From NCBI RefSeq assembly GCF_001423615.1, contig NZ_LMOU01000002.1, forward strand, positions 191,573 to 255,572: a DNA stretch of 64,000 nt. Reading direction: 5' to 3'. The stretch comes from Microbacterium sp. Leaf159. Its GTDB lineage: Bacteria; Actinomycetota; Actinomycetes; Actinomycetales; Microbacteriaceae. Below, piece by piece: positions 52,317-63,883 of this stretch (positions are counted from its first letter, which is position 1; every line of letters begins with the position of its first letter). Position numbers and translations under genes: made by a program. The notes under the pieces are model-generated. The model was not told where the DNA came from and searched no databases. It saw only the letters and a list, made by a program, of their open reading frames with translations.

Positions 52317-53018
52317 TCAGGCCGGCTCACCCACGAGGAAGATGTGGGACGCGAGTTCGACGGGAAGCTCGAGCCCGTCTTCCTTGCCCTCCATCTGGAT
52401 CAGCACGTAGCCCTCGTTGAAGCGGTAGTCGCCCTTGGCGCCGGGAACGACTCCTGCATCACGAAGCTGTTCGAGAAGTTCGGGGTCGACCTGAGCGGGC
52501 TCGGCGAGGCGACGGACGGTGCCCTCGATCGGAGCGCCGGCGGCGTTCAGCTTCTGCACGAGGCCGATGACGCCCTCGTCGAACGTGCGGGCGGGGGTGT
52601 CGCCCAGCTGGTCGAGCCCGGGGATCGGGTTGCCGTACGGCGACTCGGTCGGGTGGCCGAGCAGCTCGACGAGGCGACGCTCGACCTGCTCGCTCATGAC
52701 GTGCTCCCAGCGGCAGGCCTCTTCGTGCACGTACGCCCAGTCGAGACCGATGACGTCGGACAGCAGGCGCTCGGCGAGTCGGTGCTTGCGCATGACGTCG
52801 ACGGCCTTGCGCCGACCGGCGTCGGTCAGCTCGAGCGTGCGGTCTTCGGAGACGACGACGAGGCCGTCGCGCTCCATGCGCCCGACGGTCTGCGAGACCG
52901 TGGGACCCGAGTGGCCGAGGCGCTCGGAGATGCGTGCACGCAGCGGCACGATGTTCTCCTCCTCGAGTTCGAGGATGGTGCGGAGGTACATCTCCGTGGT
53001 GTCGATCAAGTCCGTCAT
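52317..53018 (-). CDS. Iron-dependent repressor (DtxR/IdeR family)
   Basis: A 233-residue regulator. N-terminal winged helix: MYLRTILELEEENIVPLRAR and GPTVSQTVGRMERDGLV. The metal-binding dimerisation domain has MRKHRLAERLLSDVIGL and EEACRWEHVMSEQVERRL with Cys and Glu-His at the DtxR site-2 positions. A C-terminal SH3-like domain follows (YRFNEGYVLIQMEGK). The Cys suggests an iron-responsive rather than MntR-type protein. A palindrome resembling an iron box lies upstream, suggesting autoregulation. Confidence 0.92.
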   Translation of the reverse strand: MTDLIDTTEMYLRTILELEEENIVPLRARISERLGHSGPTVSQTVGRMERDGLVVVSEDRTLELTDAGRRKAVDVMRKHRLAERLLSDVIGLDWAYVHEEACRWEHVMSEQVERRLVELLGHPTESPYGNPIPGLDQLGDTPARTFDEGVIGLVQKLNAAGAPIEGTVRRLAEPAQVDPELLEQLRDAGVVPGAKGDYRFNEGYVLIQMEGKEDGLELPVELASHIFLVGEPA

Positions 53019-53036
53019 GTGGCCCTCCGGGTCTTC

Positions 53037-53049
53037 TTAGGCAAGCCTA
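53037..53049. promoter_or_regulatory. DtxR/IdeR-type iron box upstream of the repressor gene
   Basis: TTAGGC-AA-GCCTA contains the perfect palindrome TAGGC/GCCTA (53038-53049). It matches the inner part of the DtxR consensus TTAGGTTAGSCTAACCTAA. It is about 20 bases before the dtxR start, where binding would block transcription. The serC promoter is further right. Confidence 0.6.
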
Positions 53050-53108
53050 CATTCCCGCGCGGACATCAGGGCGTCACGCGGTGAAGCGACCAGAGGGTCA
53101 CGCCGTAG

Positions 53109-54230
<1,122 letters not shown>

Positions 54231-54246
54231 CACCGGGGCGTCAACG

Positions 54247-54282
54247 AGAAGAGGGGCCGCGTTCTCACGCGGCCCCTCTTCT
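54247..54282. terminator. Bidirectional terminator after serC
   Basis: AGAAGAGGGGCCGCG (54247-54261) and CGCGGCCCCTCTTCT (54268-54282) form a perfect 15-bp stem with a 6-base loop. It is shared with the convergent DUF3027 gene. Confidence 0.9.
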
Positions 54283-54307
54283 GTCTCACGTCCCTATCGG
54301 TCGCGAG

Positions 54308-55018
54308 TCATTCCTCGTCGTCGGAGTCGTCGTCGTCGGAGTCGTCGTCCTCGTCGTCCTCACCGGAGTCGGAGTCGTCGTCCTCGTCGGAGTCGTCGTC
54401 CTCGGAATCCTCGTTCTCGGAGTCGCCGTCCACGTCGTCCACGACGGAGTCGTCGAGCTCGTCGATGTCGACGCCGTCGAGGTCGCCCGCATGCAGCACG
54501 CGCGGCTCCGCGGCGAGGTCCTCCTCGTCGAGCTCGTCGTCATCGTCATCGTCATCGTCGTCGTCGTCGTCGTCGTCGAGATCCTCGTCCTCTTCGAGTT
54601 CCTCGTCGAGATCGTCATCCTCGTCGGACTCCGCGTCGTCAGCGTCGCCCACGACCGCATCGTCAGCGGCGGCCGCGGCGGCCTGCTCCGCGAGCTCCAC
54701 CTGGTGCGCGCGGTACTCGGCGAGACGCTCGTCCCACGGCACCCACTCGGGGGCGAGCAGCGCTCCGTCACCGGGAAGCAGTTCGACCTCGAGGACCGTC
54801 GGCTCCTCGTCGTCGACGCGCGCGACCGTGACGGTCCAGAACCACCCCGGATATCCGGGAAGGCGGTTCTCGAAGCGCAGCGACACCGACCCGTCCTCCT
54901 CGGGGAGGTAGTCGGCAGCGGGTCCGACGGTCGACGCCGGCGTGATCTCGTGCAGCGCGGCGAGCGCGAGATCATGGGCGTCGATCAGACGCTGGTCCAC
55001 CTCAGGCTTCGAGGTCAT
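54308..55018 (-). CDS. DUF3027 protein with long acidic tail
   Basis: A 236-residue protein. The first 115 residues are DUF3027: LIDAHDLALAALHEITPAST, GPAADYLPEEDGSV, NRLPGYPGWFWTVTVAR, and EVELLPGDGALLAPEWVPWDERL. The remainder is almost all Asp/Glu, including an uninterrupted 14-residue Asp run, encoded by GTC/ATC/TCC-rich repeats on the plus strand (54310-54640). Length polymorphism by slippage is likely. Function unknown. Its start overlaps the cold-shock gene end by 17 bases. Confidence 0.85.
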   Translation of the reverse strand: MTSKPEVDQRLIDAHDLALAALHEITPASTVGPAADYLPEEDGSVSLRFENRLPGYPGWFWTVTVARVDDEEPTVLEVELLPGDGALLAPEWVPWDERLAEYRAHQVELAEQAAAAAADDAVVGDADDAESDEDDDLDEELEEDEDLDDDDDDDDDDDDDDELDEEDLAAEPRVLHAGDLDGVDIDELDDSVVDDVDGDSENEDSEDDDSDEDDDSDSGEDDEDDDSDDDDSDDEE

Positions 55019-55382
55019 CGGCTACCTTGCGCAGGACTGCCGCGATCTTGCGGCCCTGAGCGGAAGAGGGGTAACGGCCGCGACGAAGGTCGCCGCCCAT
55101 GCCGTCGAGGAGCTTCACGAGGTCCTCGACGATGATCGCCATGTCGTCGGCGGGCTTGCGCTTCGCCTTCGCGAGGCTCGGGGGCGCATCGAGCACGCGC
55201 ACCGACAGGGCCTGCAGGCCACGCTTGCCGTCGGCGACACCGAACTCCACGCGTGCACCCGCCTTCACAGCCGCGCCTGCTGGCATCGCTGAGGCGTGCA
55301 GGAAGACGTCCTGGCCGTCATCTGTGGCGATGAAGCCGAAACCCTTGTCTTCGTCGTAGAACCTGACCTTGCCGGTGGGCAT
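55002..55382 (-). CDS. Cold-shock domain protein with C-terminal extension
   Basis: A 126-residue protein. Residues 1-66 are a cold-shock domain with RNP1 KGFGFI and RNP2 VFLHAS, for single-stranded nucleic acid binding. The extension (PSLAKAKRKPADDMAIIVED to VLRKVADDLEA) is helical and about 55 residues long. This long form is common in actinobacteria next to DUF3027, as here (17-base overlap). Confidence 0.92.
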   Translation of the reverse strand: MPTGKVRFYDEDKGFGFIATDDGQDVFLHASAMPAGAAVKAGARVEFGVADGKRGLQALSVRVLDAPPSLAKAKRKPADDMAIIVEDLVKLLDGMGGDLRRGRYPSSAQGRKIAAVLRKVADDLEA

Positions 55383-55521
55383 GGGAGAAACCTCGCTGAG
55401 TCGGTGTGGAGCTGGATCGGACGCACGTGTGTGCCCACCTCCAGCCTACCGGTCACCAGCCGCGGAATCCGTAGGTCAGAGTGCGGAACCACGGGGCGCC
55501 GCAGCGAGTAGGCTGAGAGCG

Positions 55522-55797
55522 ATGAGTACCAAGAGTCCCGAACCTGAGGTTCCCGTTCGCCGTATCGATCGCATCCTGGCGTTCTCGGCACTCGGACTCG
55601 CTGCGGCATCCATCATCTGCTTCTTCGCGATCATCATCGGCACCGCCGTGGGCATGGAGCAGGAGGATTTCGGTGCGGGGGTCTGGCCTTTCATCGCCGC
55701 GATCCCCTACTGGGGCCTGCCCGTGGCCTTCGCGATGATCATCGCGCTCCTGATCATGAGCTTCATCCGCAAGGGGCGCGCGGCATCGCGGCCCTGA
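55522..55797 (+). CDS. Small two-helix membrane protein
   Basis: The ATG at 55522 gives 91 residues with two hydrophobic helices (ILAFSALGLAAASIICFFAI and WGLPVAFAMIIALLIMSFI) and a basic C-terminus. The linker contains GMEQEDFGAGVWPF. Similar multidrug-like or hypothetical small proteins occur upstream of the XPB locus in relatives; no function assigned. The next gene starts 11 bases after its stop. Confidence 0.75.
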   Translation: MSTKSPEPEVPVRRIDRILAFSALGLAAASIICFFAIIIGTAVGMEQEDFGAGVWPFIAAIPYWGLPVAFAMIIALLIMSFIRKGRAASRP

Positions 55798-55807
55798 GGC
55801 ATCCGGC

Positions 55808-57523
55808 ATGAGCACGCACGCCCGACCGCTGGCCGAATGGCTGTCTGCGGCGAGCGACGAGCAGCTGGCCTCGCTCTTCACCGCTCGGCGGGTGCGCCCG
55901 GATGCCGCGTGGAACGACTTCTTCGACGCTGCCGAAGCGCTGCTCGACCCCGGTTCCCTCGCCCGCGTGCTTCCCTCGCTCACACACGACGAAGCGACGA
56001 CCCTGGCCGCGGCCGCTGCTGGCGGCGAACCCGTTGTCGAGACGACGCCGCAGCGTGACGCTCTCAAGAGCCTTGCGCTTCTCCGGCCCGACGGCGCGCC
56101 TTTCACTCCCGTGATCGCGGCGCTCGCCGACCGTGCTGCGCCGGCCCCGCTCGATGTCTCCCCGCCGCGGGCGGCGAGCGAGGCCGACACGGCTCACGCG
56201 GCTGAGCGTGCGTTCACGACCGTGGCCGCACTCGCCGACCTCCTGCTCCTCGCACGGGAGAGGCCTTTCGCTCTGCTCACCGGGGGCACTGTCAGCGCCG
56301 GCGAGAAGCGCCTGCTGGCTGAATCCGGTGTCGCGGCTGAATCCGTCGATGCCCTCATCGCCATCGCCGACGGCTCCGATCTGGTCGCGCCCGAAGGCCG
56401 GCGTCTGCGCACGACCGCGCGCGCAGAGGAGTGGCTGAGGTCGTCCGTGGCCGATCGATGGAGCACTCTGGTGACCGGGTTCCGCGACGCGCTTCCCCGC
56501 GGAGTACGCACGGACGACGGCGGATGGCTCCCCACCACCGCCTGGTCGCAGGCGCACCCCTGGGATCCGAGCTGGGCCGAACACGGCGAGGCGCTTCTCG
56601 AACGCGCGCGCCTGCTCGGCCTGATCACCGACGACGGCAGCGAACCCGCATGGGCCGCTTCGCTGCGGCAGGGTGGAAGCATCGAGTCCGCCCCACTCAC
56701 GGATCTGCTCCCGAGCGAGGTCGATCGGATTTTCCTGCAGAACGATCTGAGCGCGATCTCCCCCGGCCCGCTCGCGCCTGCCCTCGACGTGCGTCTGCGC
56801 ACGATCGCCGCCCGTGAATCCGCGGCGCAGGCATCGACCTATCGCTTCACTCCCGAGTCGATCGCCCATGCTCTCGTCGCCGGAGAGAGCGAAGAATCGA
56901 TCCTCGAGTTCCTCGAGTCCCTGTCGCTCACCGGCATCCCGCAGCCGCTGCGGTATCTCGTCTCGCAGACGTCGCAGCGACACGGACTGGTTCGGGTCTC
57001 CACCGATTCCGAGACCGGACGCACCCGCATCGAGAGCAGCGATCCGCATCTGATCGAGGCGATGGCGGTCGATCAGGGGCTGCGCCCGCTCGCGCTCGTG
57101 AAGCATGTCGCTGCGCTCTCCACTCGCGTCGGACGCGACACCGTGTACTGGGCGCTGACGGATGCACGCTATCCGGCGACGCTCGTCACCGAGGACGGAA
57201 CCGCGATCACCGGCGAGCGCAACCCCGTCATCGAGGCAGCTCCCGAGAGTGCGGCCGACTATGCGCCGCTCATCGCCGCCCTCCGATCGCATCAGGGCCC
57301 CGATGCGGATGCCGCGTGGCTGGACCGCGAGCTCGAGGCCGCCGTGCGCGCGAAGGCCGTGCTGCGTGTCAGCGTGGGCATGCCGGACGGATCGACGAGG
57401 GAACTGATCCTCGAGGCGACGGGCCTCGGCGGCGGCCGGCTGCGCGGACGGGATCGCGCGGCGGATGTCGAGCGCACGCTTCCGGTGTCGAGCATCCGCG
57501 CCGCCACCGTGATCGCGCAGTAA
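55808..57523 (+). CDS. Helicase-associated protein encoded before XPB
   Basis: A 571-residue protein of the helicase-associated family (HelicaseC_3/PF13625-like). N-terminal ARPLAEWLSAASDEQLASLF is typical. The C-terminal 250 residues include FLQNDLSAISPGPLAPALDV, YRFTPESIAHALVAGESEE and SSDPHLIEAMAVDQGLRPL, the conserved core of this family. No ATPase motifs are visible. It precedes XPB by 11 bases, a conserved actinobacterial arrangement, and probably works with it in DNA repair or transcription-coupled processes (inference). Confidence 0.85.
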   Translation: MSTHARPLAEWLSAASDEQLASLFTARRVRPDAAWNDFFDAAEALLDPGSLARVLPSLTHDEATTLAAAAAGGEPVVETTPQRDALKSLALLRPDGAPFTPVIAALADRAAPAPLDVSPPRAASEADTAHAAERAFTTVAALADLLLLARERPFALLTGGTVSAGEKRLLAESGVAAESVDALIAIADGSDLVAPEGRRLRTTARAEEWLRSSVADRWSTLVTGFRDALPRGVRTDDGGWLPTTAWSQAHPWDPSWAEHGEALLERARLLGLITDDGSEPAWAASLRQGGSIESAPLTDLLPSEVDRIFLQNDLSAISPGPLAPALDVRLRTIAARESAAQASTYRFTPESIAHALVAGESEESILEFLESLSLTGIPQPLRYLVSQTSQRHGLVRVSTDSETGRTRIESSDPHLIEAMAVDQGLRPLALVKHVAALSTRVGRDTVYWALTDARYPATLVTEDGTAITGERNPVIEAAPESAADYAPLIAALRSHQGPDADAAWLDRELEAAVRAKAVLRVSVGMPDGSTRELILEATGLGGGRLRGRDRAADVERTLPVSSIRAATVIAQ

Positions 57524-57534
57524 ACTGGACAGCT

Positions 57535-59175
57535 ATGTCTGATGGACCCCTGATCGTCCAGAGCGATCGCACTGTGCTGCTCGAAGTCGCCCACTCCGAT
57601 GCTGAGAGCGCCCGCCACGAGTTGGCGATCTTCGCCGAGCTCGAGCGCGCGCCCGAGCACATCCACACGTACCGCATCACCCGCCTCGGCCTGTGGAACG
57701 CGCGCGCCGCCGGGCACACCGCCGAGGACATGCTCGAGACGCTCGATCGCTGGTCGCGCTTCCCCGTGCCCCCGTCGGTCGCCGTCGACCTGCGCGAGAC
57801 CGTCAACCGCTACGGGCGCCTCGTGATCGAGCGCGACGACGAGGGCACCCTCATCCTGCGCTCGACCGACCCGGCCGTGCTCGCCCAGGTCGCGAACAAC
57901 AAGCGCATCCAGCCGCTGCTGATCGGTCACCCGGCACCCGACACGTTCGTCGTCGACGCGTGGGCGCGAGGGCAGATCAAGCAGGAGCTCCTGAAGATCG
58001 GCTGGCCCGCCGAAGACCTCGCCGGGTACACGCCAGGCACCCCGCACGAGATCGAGCTGGCCGAGGACGGCTGGGCGATCCGCCCGTATCAGCAGGATGC
58101 CGTCGACGCGTTCTCGAAGGACGGATCGGGCGTCGTGGTGCTGCCCTGTGGCGCCGGGAAGACGATCGTCGGCGCCGGCGCGATGGCGGCGACGAAGACG
58201 ACCACGCTGATCCTCGTGACCAACACCGTCTCTGCACGCCAGTGGCGAGACGAGCTGCTCAAGCGCACGAGCCTCACCGCCGAGGAGATCGGCGAGTACT
58301 CCGGGCAGGCCAAGGAGGTCAAGCCGGTCACGATCGCGACCTACCAGATCCTCACGGCGAAGCGGAAGGGCGAGTACGCCCACCTGGCCCTGCTGGACGC
58401 TCTCGACTGGGGCCTCATCGTCTACGACGAGGTGCACCTGCTCCCTGCTCCCGTCTTCAAGCTGACCGCCGACCTGCAGGCGCGACGACGGATCGGCCTC
58501 ACGGCCACCCTCGTCCGCGAGGACGGCCGCGAGGGCGACGTGTTCAGCCTGATCGGCCCCAAGCGCTTCGATGCGCCCTGGAAGCAGATCGAGGCTCAGG
58601 GGTTCATCTCCCCCGCCGTCTGCTACGAGGTACGGGTCGATCTGCCGCCGGACGACCGGCTCGAATACGCCGCAGCCACCGACGACGAGCGCTACCGCCT
58701 CGCCGCATCCGCCCCGGCGAAGATCGACGCCGTGCGCGAGCTCATCGCGAAGCACAAGGACGAGCGGATCCTCGTGATCGGGCAGTACCTCGACCAGCTC
58801 GACTCGCTGTCGCAGTCGCTGAACGCGCCGCAGATCACGGGTGCCACACCCATCGACGAGCGCGAAGAGCTGTATCGCGCCTTCCGCGAGGGAGAGATCT
58901 CGCTGCTCGTCGTGTCGAAGGTCGCGAACTTCTCGATCGACCTCCCCGAGGCATCCGTCGCGATTCAGGTCTCCGGCTCTTTCGGCTCGCGCCAGGAGGA
59001 GGCACAGCGACTCGGCCGGCTCCTCCGCCCCAAGCAGTCCGGCCGCACCGCGAGCTTCTACACGCTGGTCGCACGCGACACGATCGACCAGGACTACGCG
59101 CAGAACCGCCAGCGGTTCCTTGCCGAGCAGGGCTACAGCTACACGATCATGGATGCCGACGCCATCGCTGCCTGA
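57535..59175 (+). CDS. XPB/Ssl2-type DNA repair helicase
   Basis: The ATG at 57535 gives 546 residues. The N-terminal region (GPLIVQSDRTVLLEV to NNKRIQPLL) matches XPB damage-recognition sequence. Helicase motifs are VVVLPCGAGKTIVGAGAM (Walker A), IVYDEVHLLP (DEVH box), GLTATLVRED and the later VVSKVANFSIDLPEASV and QRLGRLLRPKQSG (motif VI). It is a 3'-5' superfamily-2 helicase related to eukaryotic XPB; its role in bacteria is not settled. It is in an operon with the helicase-associated gene. Confidence 0.93.
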   Translation: MSDGPLIVQSDRTVLLEVAHSDAESARHELAIFAELERAPEHIHTYRITRLGLWNARAAGHTAEDMLETLDRWSRFPVPPSVAVDLRETVNRYGRLVIERDDEGTLILRSTDPAVLAQVANNKRIQPLLIGHPAPDTFVVDAWARGQIKQELLKIGWPAEDLAGYTPGTPHEIELAEDGWAIRPYQQDAVDAFSKDGSGVVVLPCGAGKTIVGAGAMAATKTTTLILVTNTVSARQWRDELLKRTSLTAEEIGEYSGQAKEVKPVTIATYQILTAKRKGEYAHLALLDALDWGLIVYDEVHLLPAPVFKLTADLQARRRIGLTATLVREDGREGDVFSLIGPKRFDAPWKQIEAQGFISPAVCYEVRVDLPPDDRLEYAAATDDERYRLAASAPAKIDAVRELIAKHKDERILVIGQYLDQLDSLSQSLNAPQITGATPIDEREELYRAFREGEISLLVVSKVANFSIDLPEASVAIQVSGSFGSRQEEAQRLGRLLRPKQSGRTASFYTLVARDTIDQDYAQNRQRFLAEQGYSYTIMDADAIAA

Positions 59176-59275
59176 GCGCTCCGCCCGGGCTTGGGAGCCC
59201 GGGTACGCGGTGGGCGAAACCGCCGCTCCGAAGGATAATCAGCATCCCCATGGCCGAAGTCACCATAATGGGGTC

Positions 59276-59962
59276 ATGACTGATGCGCGCATCCTGGTCG
59301 TCGACGACGAGCCCAACATCCGCGACCTGCTCTCCACAGGTCTCAGCTTCGCCGGGTTCCAGGTGAAGACCGTCGCCAACGGCGCCGCCACGATCTCGGC
59401 GGTGCTGGAGGAGGAGCCTGACCTCATCATCCTCGATGTCATGCTCCCCGACATGAACGGCTTCAGCGTGACCAAGCGCCTGCGCGGCGCCGGGTTCACC
59501 GCTCCGATCCTGTTCCTCACGGCGAAGGACGGCACCGACGACAAGATCGAGGGCCTCAACGCGGGCGGCGACGACTACGTCACCAAGCCGTTCAGCCTCG
59601 ACGAGATCGTCGCACGTGCCCAGGCGATCCTGCGGCGCACGATGCAGGCCGATGAGGAGTCGATCATCCGCGCCGGCGAGCTGTCGATGGACCAGGACAC
59701 CCACGACGTGCACGTGGGCAAGGAGTCGATCGAGCTGAGCCCGACCGAGTTCAAGCTGCTGCGCTACCTGATGCTCAACCCGAACCGGGTGCTGTCGAAG
59801 GCGCAGATCCTCGACCACGTCTGGGAGTACGACTTCAACGGCGACGCCGGCATCGTCGAGAGCTACATCTCTTATCTCCGCCGCAAGATCGACCCTCACA
59901 CCGAGGAGTCCGTGATCCAGACGAAGCGCGGCTTCGGCTACATGCTCAAGGTCGGCAAGTAG
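59276..59962 (+). CDS. OmpR/PhoB-type response regulator
   Basis: The ATG at 59276 gives 228 residues. Receiver domain: ILVVDDEPNIRDLLSTGL, phospho-acceptor Asp in LIILDVMLPDMNGFSV (about residue 52), Thr in FLTAKDG and Lys in YVTKPFS. The C-terminal winged helix is LSPTEFKLLRYLMLNPNRVLSKAQILDHVW. It is followed 56 bases later by its sensor kinase gene. It resembles actinobacterial TrcR/MprA-type regulators; the regulon is unknown. Confidence 0.93.
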   Translation: MTDARILVVDDEPNIRDLLSTGLSFAGFQVKTVANGAATISAVLEEEPDLIILDVMLPDMNGFSVTKRLRGAGFTAPILFLTAKDGTDDKIEGLNAGGDDYVTKPFSLDEIVARAQAILRRTMQADEESIIRAGELSMDQDTHDVHVGKESIELSPTEFKLLRYLMLNPNRVLSKAQILDHVWEYDFNGDAGIVESYISYLRRKIDPHTEESVIQTKRGFGYMLKVGK

Positions 59963-60018
59963 TCACGCCCACCGACGTCCGCTGACGCCGCACAGCATCC
60001 GTATCCCGGGAGGTCCGC

Positions 60019-61713
60019 ATGGCGCATAAGCCTGACGCGATCACCCGCTGGTGGCGGTCGATCAGCCTGCGCGCGAAGGTGACGGGCGTCACCGTCGCCG
60101 TGCTCGCTCTCGGTCTGCTGGCCGCCGGGCTCGGCACGGTGCCCATCCTTCGCAATTCGCTGATCGACAACATCGATTCCCAGCTGCCGGCGCTGGTGTC
60201 GGCCGATCTCGCGAACCGCTACTTCGAGGTGACAGTGGAGGACGGCAAGACCGTCTACACTCCCACCGACTCGCCCAGGGACTTCTTCGTCGCGATCTAC
60301 GACGCCGAGGGCGTGCTGCAGACCACGACCGGCAACTCCGCGAACGGGGCTCCACTGTTCCCCTCGACGTACTCGCCGCTCGCGGTGCAGAACAACGAGG
60401 ACACCCCCTTCACGATGGAGGGCACGAAGGGAACGAGCTTCAGAGCGGCCGTGGCGCGCGTGCCAGGTGAGGGCGACGGTTCGTTGCGCATCCAGATCGT
60501 GGCGATGCCGCTGGAGTACGCAGACCGCATCATCGGCCAGTACTTCGGGATCTACATCACGGTCGCGCTCGTCACGATCCTGCTGGCGGCGCTGCTGACC
60601 AGAGGACTCGTCACGCTCACCTTCCGCAGGCTCGGTCAGGTCGAATCCACCGCCATGTCCATCGCCGCTGGCGACTTCACCCAGCGCCTGACGGATCTCG
60701 AGCCCACCACCGAGGTCGGCCGGCTGAACAGCGCGATCAACACCATGTTGGATCGCGTCGACGGGTCGCTCGCGCAGCGAGACCGCACCGTGCAGCACAT
60801 GCGCCGCTTCATCGGCGACGCCAGCCACGAGCTGCGCACACCTCTCGTCAGCGTCCGCGGCTACGCCGAGCTGTATCGGATGGGCGCGATCAAGGGCGAA
60901 GAAGACACCGCTCGCGCCATGGAGCGCATCGAGAAGGAGGCGATCCGGATGGGTGTGCTCGTCGAGGACCTCCTCGCGCTCGCCCGCCTCGACGAGGAGC
61001 GCGAGCCCGAGATCGAAGCCCTCGATCTGCGTCCGATCGCCCGTGATGCCGCCCTCGATCTGCGCGCGGCCGCGCCGGCACGCACCGTGTCCGTGATCGA
61101 CCGCACCGTCGAGGCGCCGCTGATCGATGTGACCACGCGCTCGAATCCCGTCGCTCCGGCGCCGCAGCCCCCGGCACCGAGGGGACTCTCCCGCGGCACG
61201 CTCGCACGTCTGCGCAGGCGCCCTCGCAACCCGTCGGCTGAGGTGCCCGCCATCGACTTCACCGAGGCCGCGGACATCCCGGTGCGCACCCCGCCGATCG
61301 TGCTCGGCGAAGAGAACAAGGTGCGACAGGTCGTCACGAACCTGCTGGGCAACGCTCGCCGGTTCTCTCCCGAGGAGAGCCCGATCGAGCTCGTCGTCGA
61401 TGCCGACAGGGTCCGCGGGACGGGGAGCATCTCGATCGTCGATCACGGCGAGGGAATCCCTCCGCAGATCCGCGAGCAGATCTTCGAGCGGTTCTGGCGA
61501 GCCGACACCTCACGCGCTCGTGAGACGGGCGGCTCCGGCCTCGGACTCGCCATCGTGTCATCGATCGTCAAGGCGCTGCACGGCAGCGTCGCGGTGTCCG
61601 AGACGCCTGGGGGCGGCGCGACCTTCACCGTGACGTTCCCCCTCGCGCCGTCGCGCGCGACCCCGGCGCACCTGCTCGAGGACACCCAGCCCCTCGAGCC
61701 TCTCGACCTCTGA
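60019..61713 (+). CDS. Sensor histidine kinase of the two-component pair
   Basis: The ATG at 60019 follows GGGAGGTCCGC and gives 564 residues. Two membrane helices (VTVAVLALGLLAAGLGTVPI and YFGIYITVALVTILLAALL) flank an extracellular domain of about 130 residues. A HAMP domain is followed by the HisKA box FIGDASHELRTPLVSVRGY (phospho-His about residue 274). The HATPase has NLLGNARRFS, DHGEGIPPQ and SGLGLAIVSSIV. An unusual Pro/Arg-rich insert of about 60 residues (VAPAPQPPAPRGLSRGTLAR and beyond) separates HisKA from HATPase. Confidence 0.92.
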   Translation: MAHKPDAITRWWRSISLRAKVTGVTVAVLALGLLAAGLGTVPILRNSLIDNIDSQLPALVSADLANRYFEVTVEDGKTVYTPTDSPRDFFVAIYDAEGVLQTTTGNSANGAPLFPSTYSPLAVQNNEDTPFTMEGTKGTSFRAAVARVPGEGDGSLRIQIVAMPLEYADRIIGQYFGIYITVALVTILLAALLTRGLVTLTFRRLGQVESTAMSIAAGDFTQRLTDLEPTTEVGRLNSAINTMLDRVDGSLAQRDRTVQHMRRFIGDASHELRTPLVSVRGYAELYRMGAIKGEEDTARAMERIEKEAIRMGVLVEDLLALARLDEEREPEIEALDLRPIARDAALDLRAAAPARTVSVIDRTVEAPLIDVTTRSNPVAPAPQPPAPRGLSRGTLARLRRRPRNPSAEVPAIDFTEAADIPVRTPPIVLGEENKVRQVVTNLLGNARRFSPEESPIELVVDADRVRGTGSISIVDHGEGIPPQIREQIFERFWRADTSRARETGGSGLGLAIVSSIVKALHGSVAVSETPGGGATFTVTFPLAPSRATPAHLLEDTQPLEPLDL

Positions 61714-61834
61714 CCGCCACTGCACGAGAGCGTGCGTCAGCTGGTTCTGCACAGCGAGCGGGCGACGCACGGATGCGCCGGGGTGTCGGCATCCGCACTC
61801 TCCTATGGTCGGAGCACCAATCGAGAGGAGTTCC

Positions 61835-62122
61835 ATGTCCGTCATCACCGTAGACACCGAAGCCGTAGGTGCCGCTCAGGCCGCAGCGCTGGCAACCATG
61901 GGGCGTCTGCAGACCGAGTCCGCGACACTCATGTCGCAGCTCAACCAGCTGCAGGGGTCCTGGGTCGGCACCGCATCGACGGCGTTCCAGTCGTGCGCCG
62001 AAGAGTGGCGCGGAGCGCAGCTGCACGTCGAGCAGGTGCTCGAATCGATCGGGCACTCGCTCGGCAGCGCGGCGACCCAGTATGCAGACGCCGACCAGTA
62101 CTCGGCGAGCCTGTTCCGCTGA
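61835..62122 (+). CDS. WXG100-family (ESX-like) small secreted protein
   Basis: The ATG at 61835 follows GAGAGGAGTTCC and gives 95 residues. The central WxG turn is in LQGSWVGTAST, flanked by two amphipathic helices typical of the WXG100/EsxA fold. The end (ADADQYSASLFR) could hold a secretion signal of the YxxxD/E type, read loosely. No ESX/T7 secretion genes are in this window, so secretion partners lie elsewhere. A terminator follows. Confidence 0.88.
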   Translation: MSVITVDTEAVGAAQAAALATMGRLQTESATLMSQLNQLQGSWVGTASTAFQSCAEEWRGAQLHVEQVLESIGHSLGSAATQYADADQYSASLFR

Positions 62123-62148
62123 ACCGGCCGCTCACGCACCCGTGAACG

Positions 62149-62182
62149 CAGAAACGCCCCGACCGAGGTCGGGGCGTTTCTG
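62149..62182. terminator. Bidirectional terminator between the WXG100 gene and groEL
   Basis: CAGAAACGCCCCGAC (62149-62163) pairs with GTCGGGGCGTTTCTG (62168-62182): a perfect 15-bp stem with a 4-base loop, shared by two convergent genes. The downstream plus strand has only TCAGTGC. Confidence 0.9.
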
Positions 62183-62196
62183 TCAGTGCTGATGGA

Positions 62197-63852
<1,656 letters not shown>

Positions 63853-63879
63853 TTAGCACTCAGAGTGAGAGAGTGCTAA
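63853..63879 (-). promoter_or_regulatory. CIRCE operator for HrcA upstream of groEL
   Basis: TTAGCACTC (63853-63861), nine bases, then GAGTGCTAA (63871-63879): a perfect match to the CIRCE consensus TTAGCACTC-N9-GAGTGCTAA. It lies between the -10 and the groEL start, so HrcA binding would block transcription until heat stress. Confidence 0.97.
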
Positions 63880-63883
63880 CGCC

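Noticed and set aside
54310-54640. GTC-rich tandem repeats as a possible CRISPR or regulatory repeat
   Set aside because: There are no spacer-repeat units; the pattern is explained by Asp/Glu codons of the DUF3027 tail.
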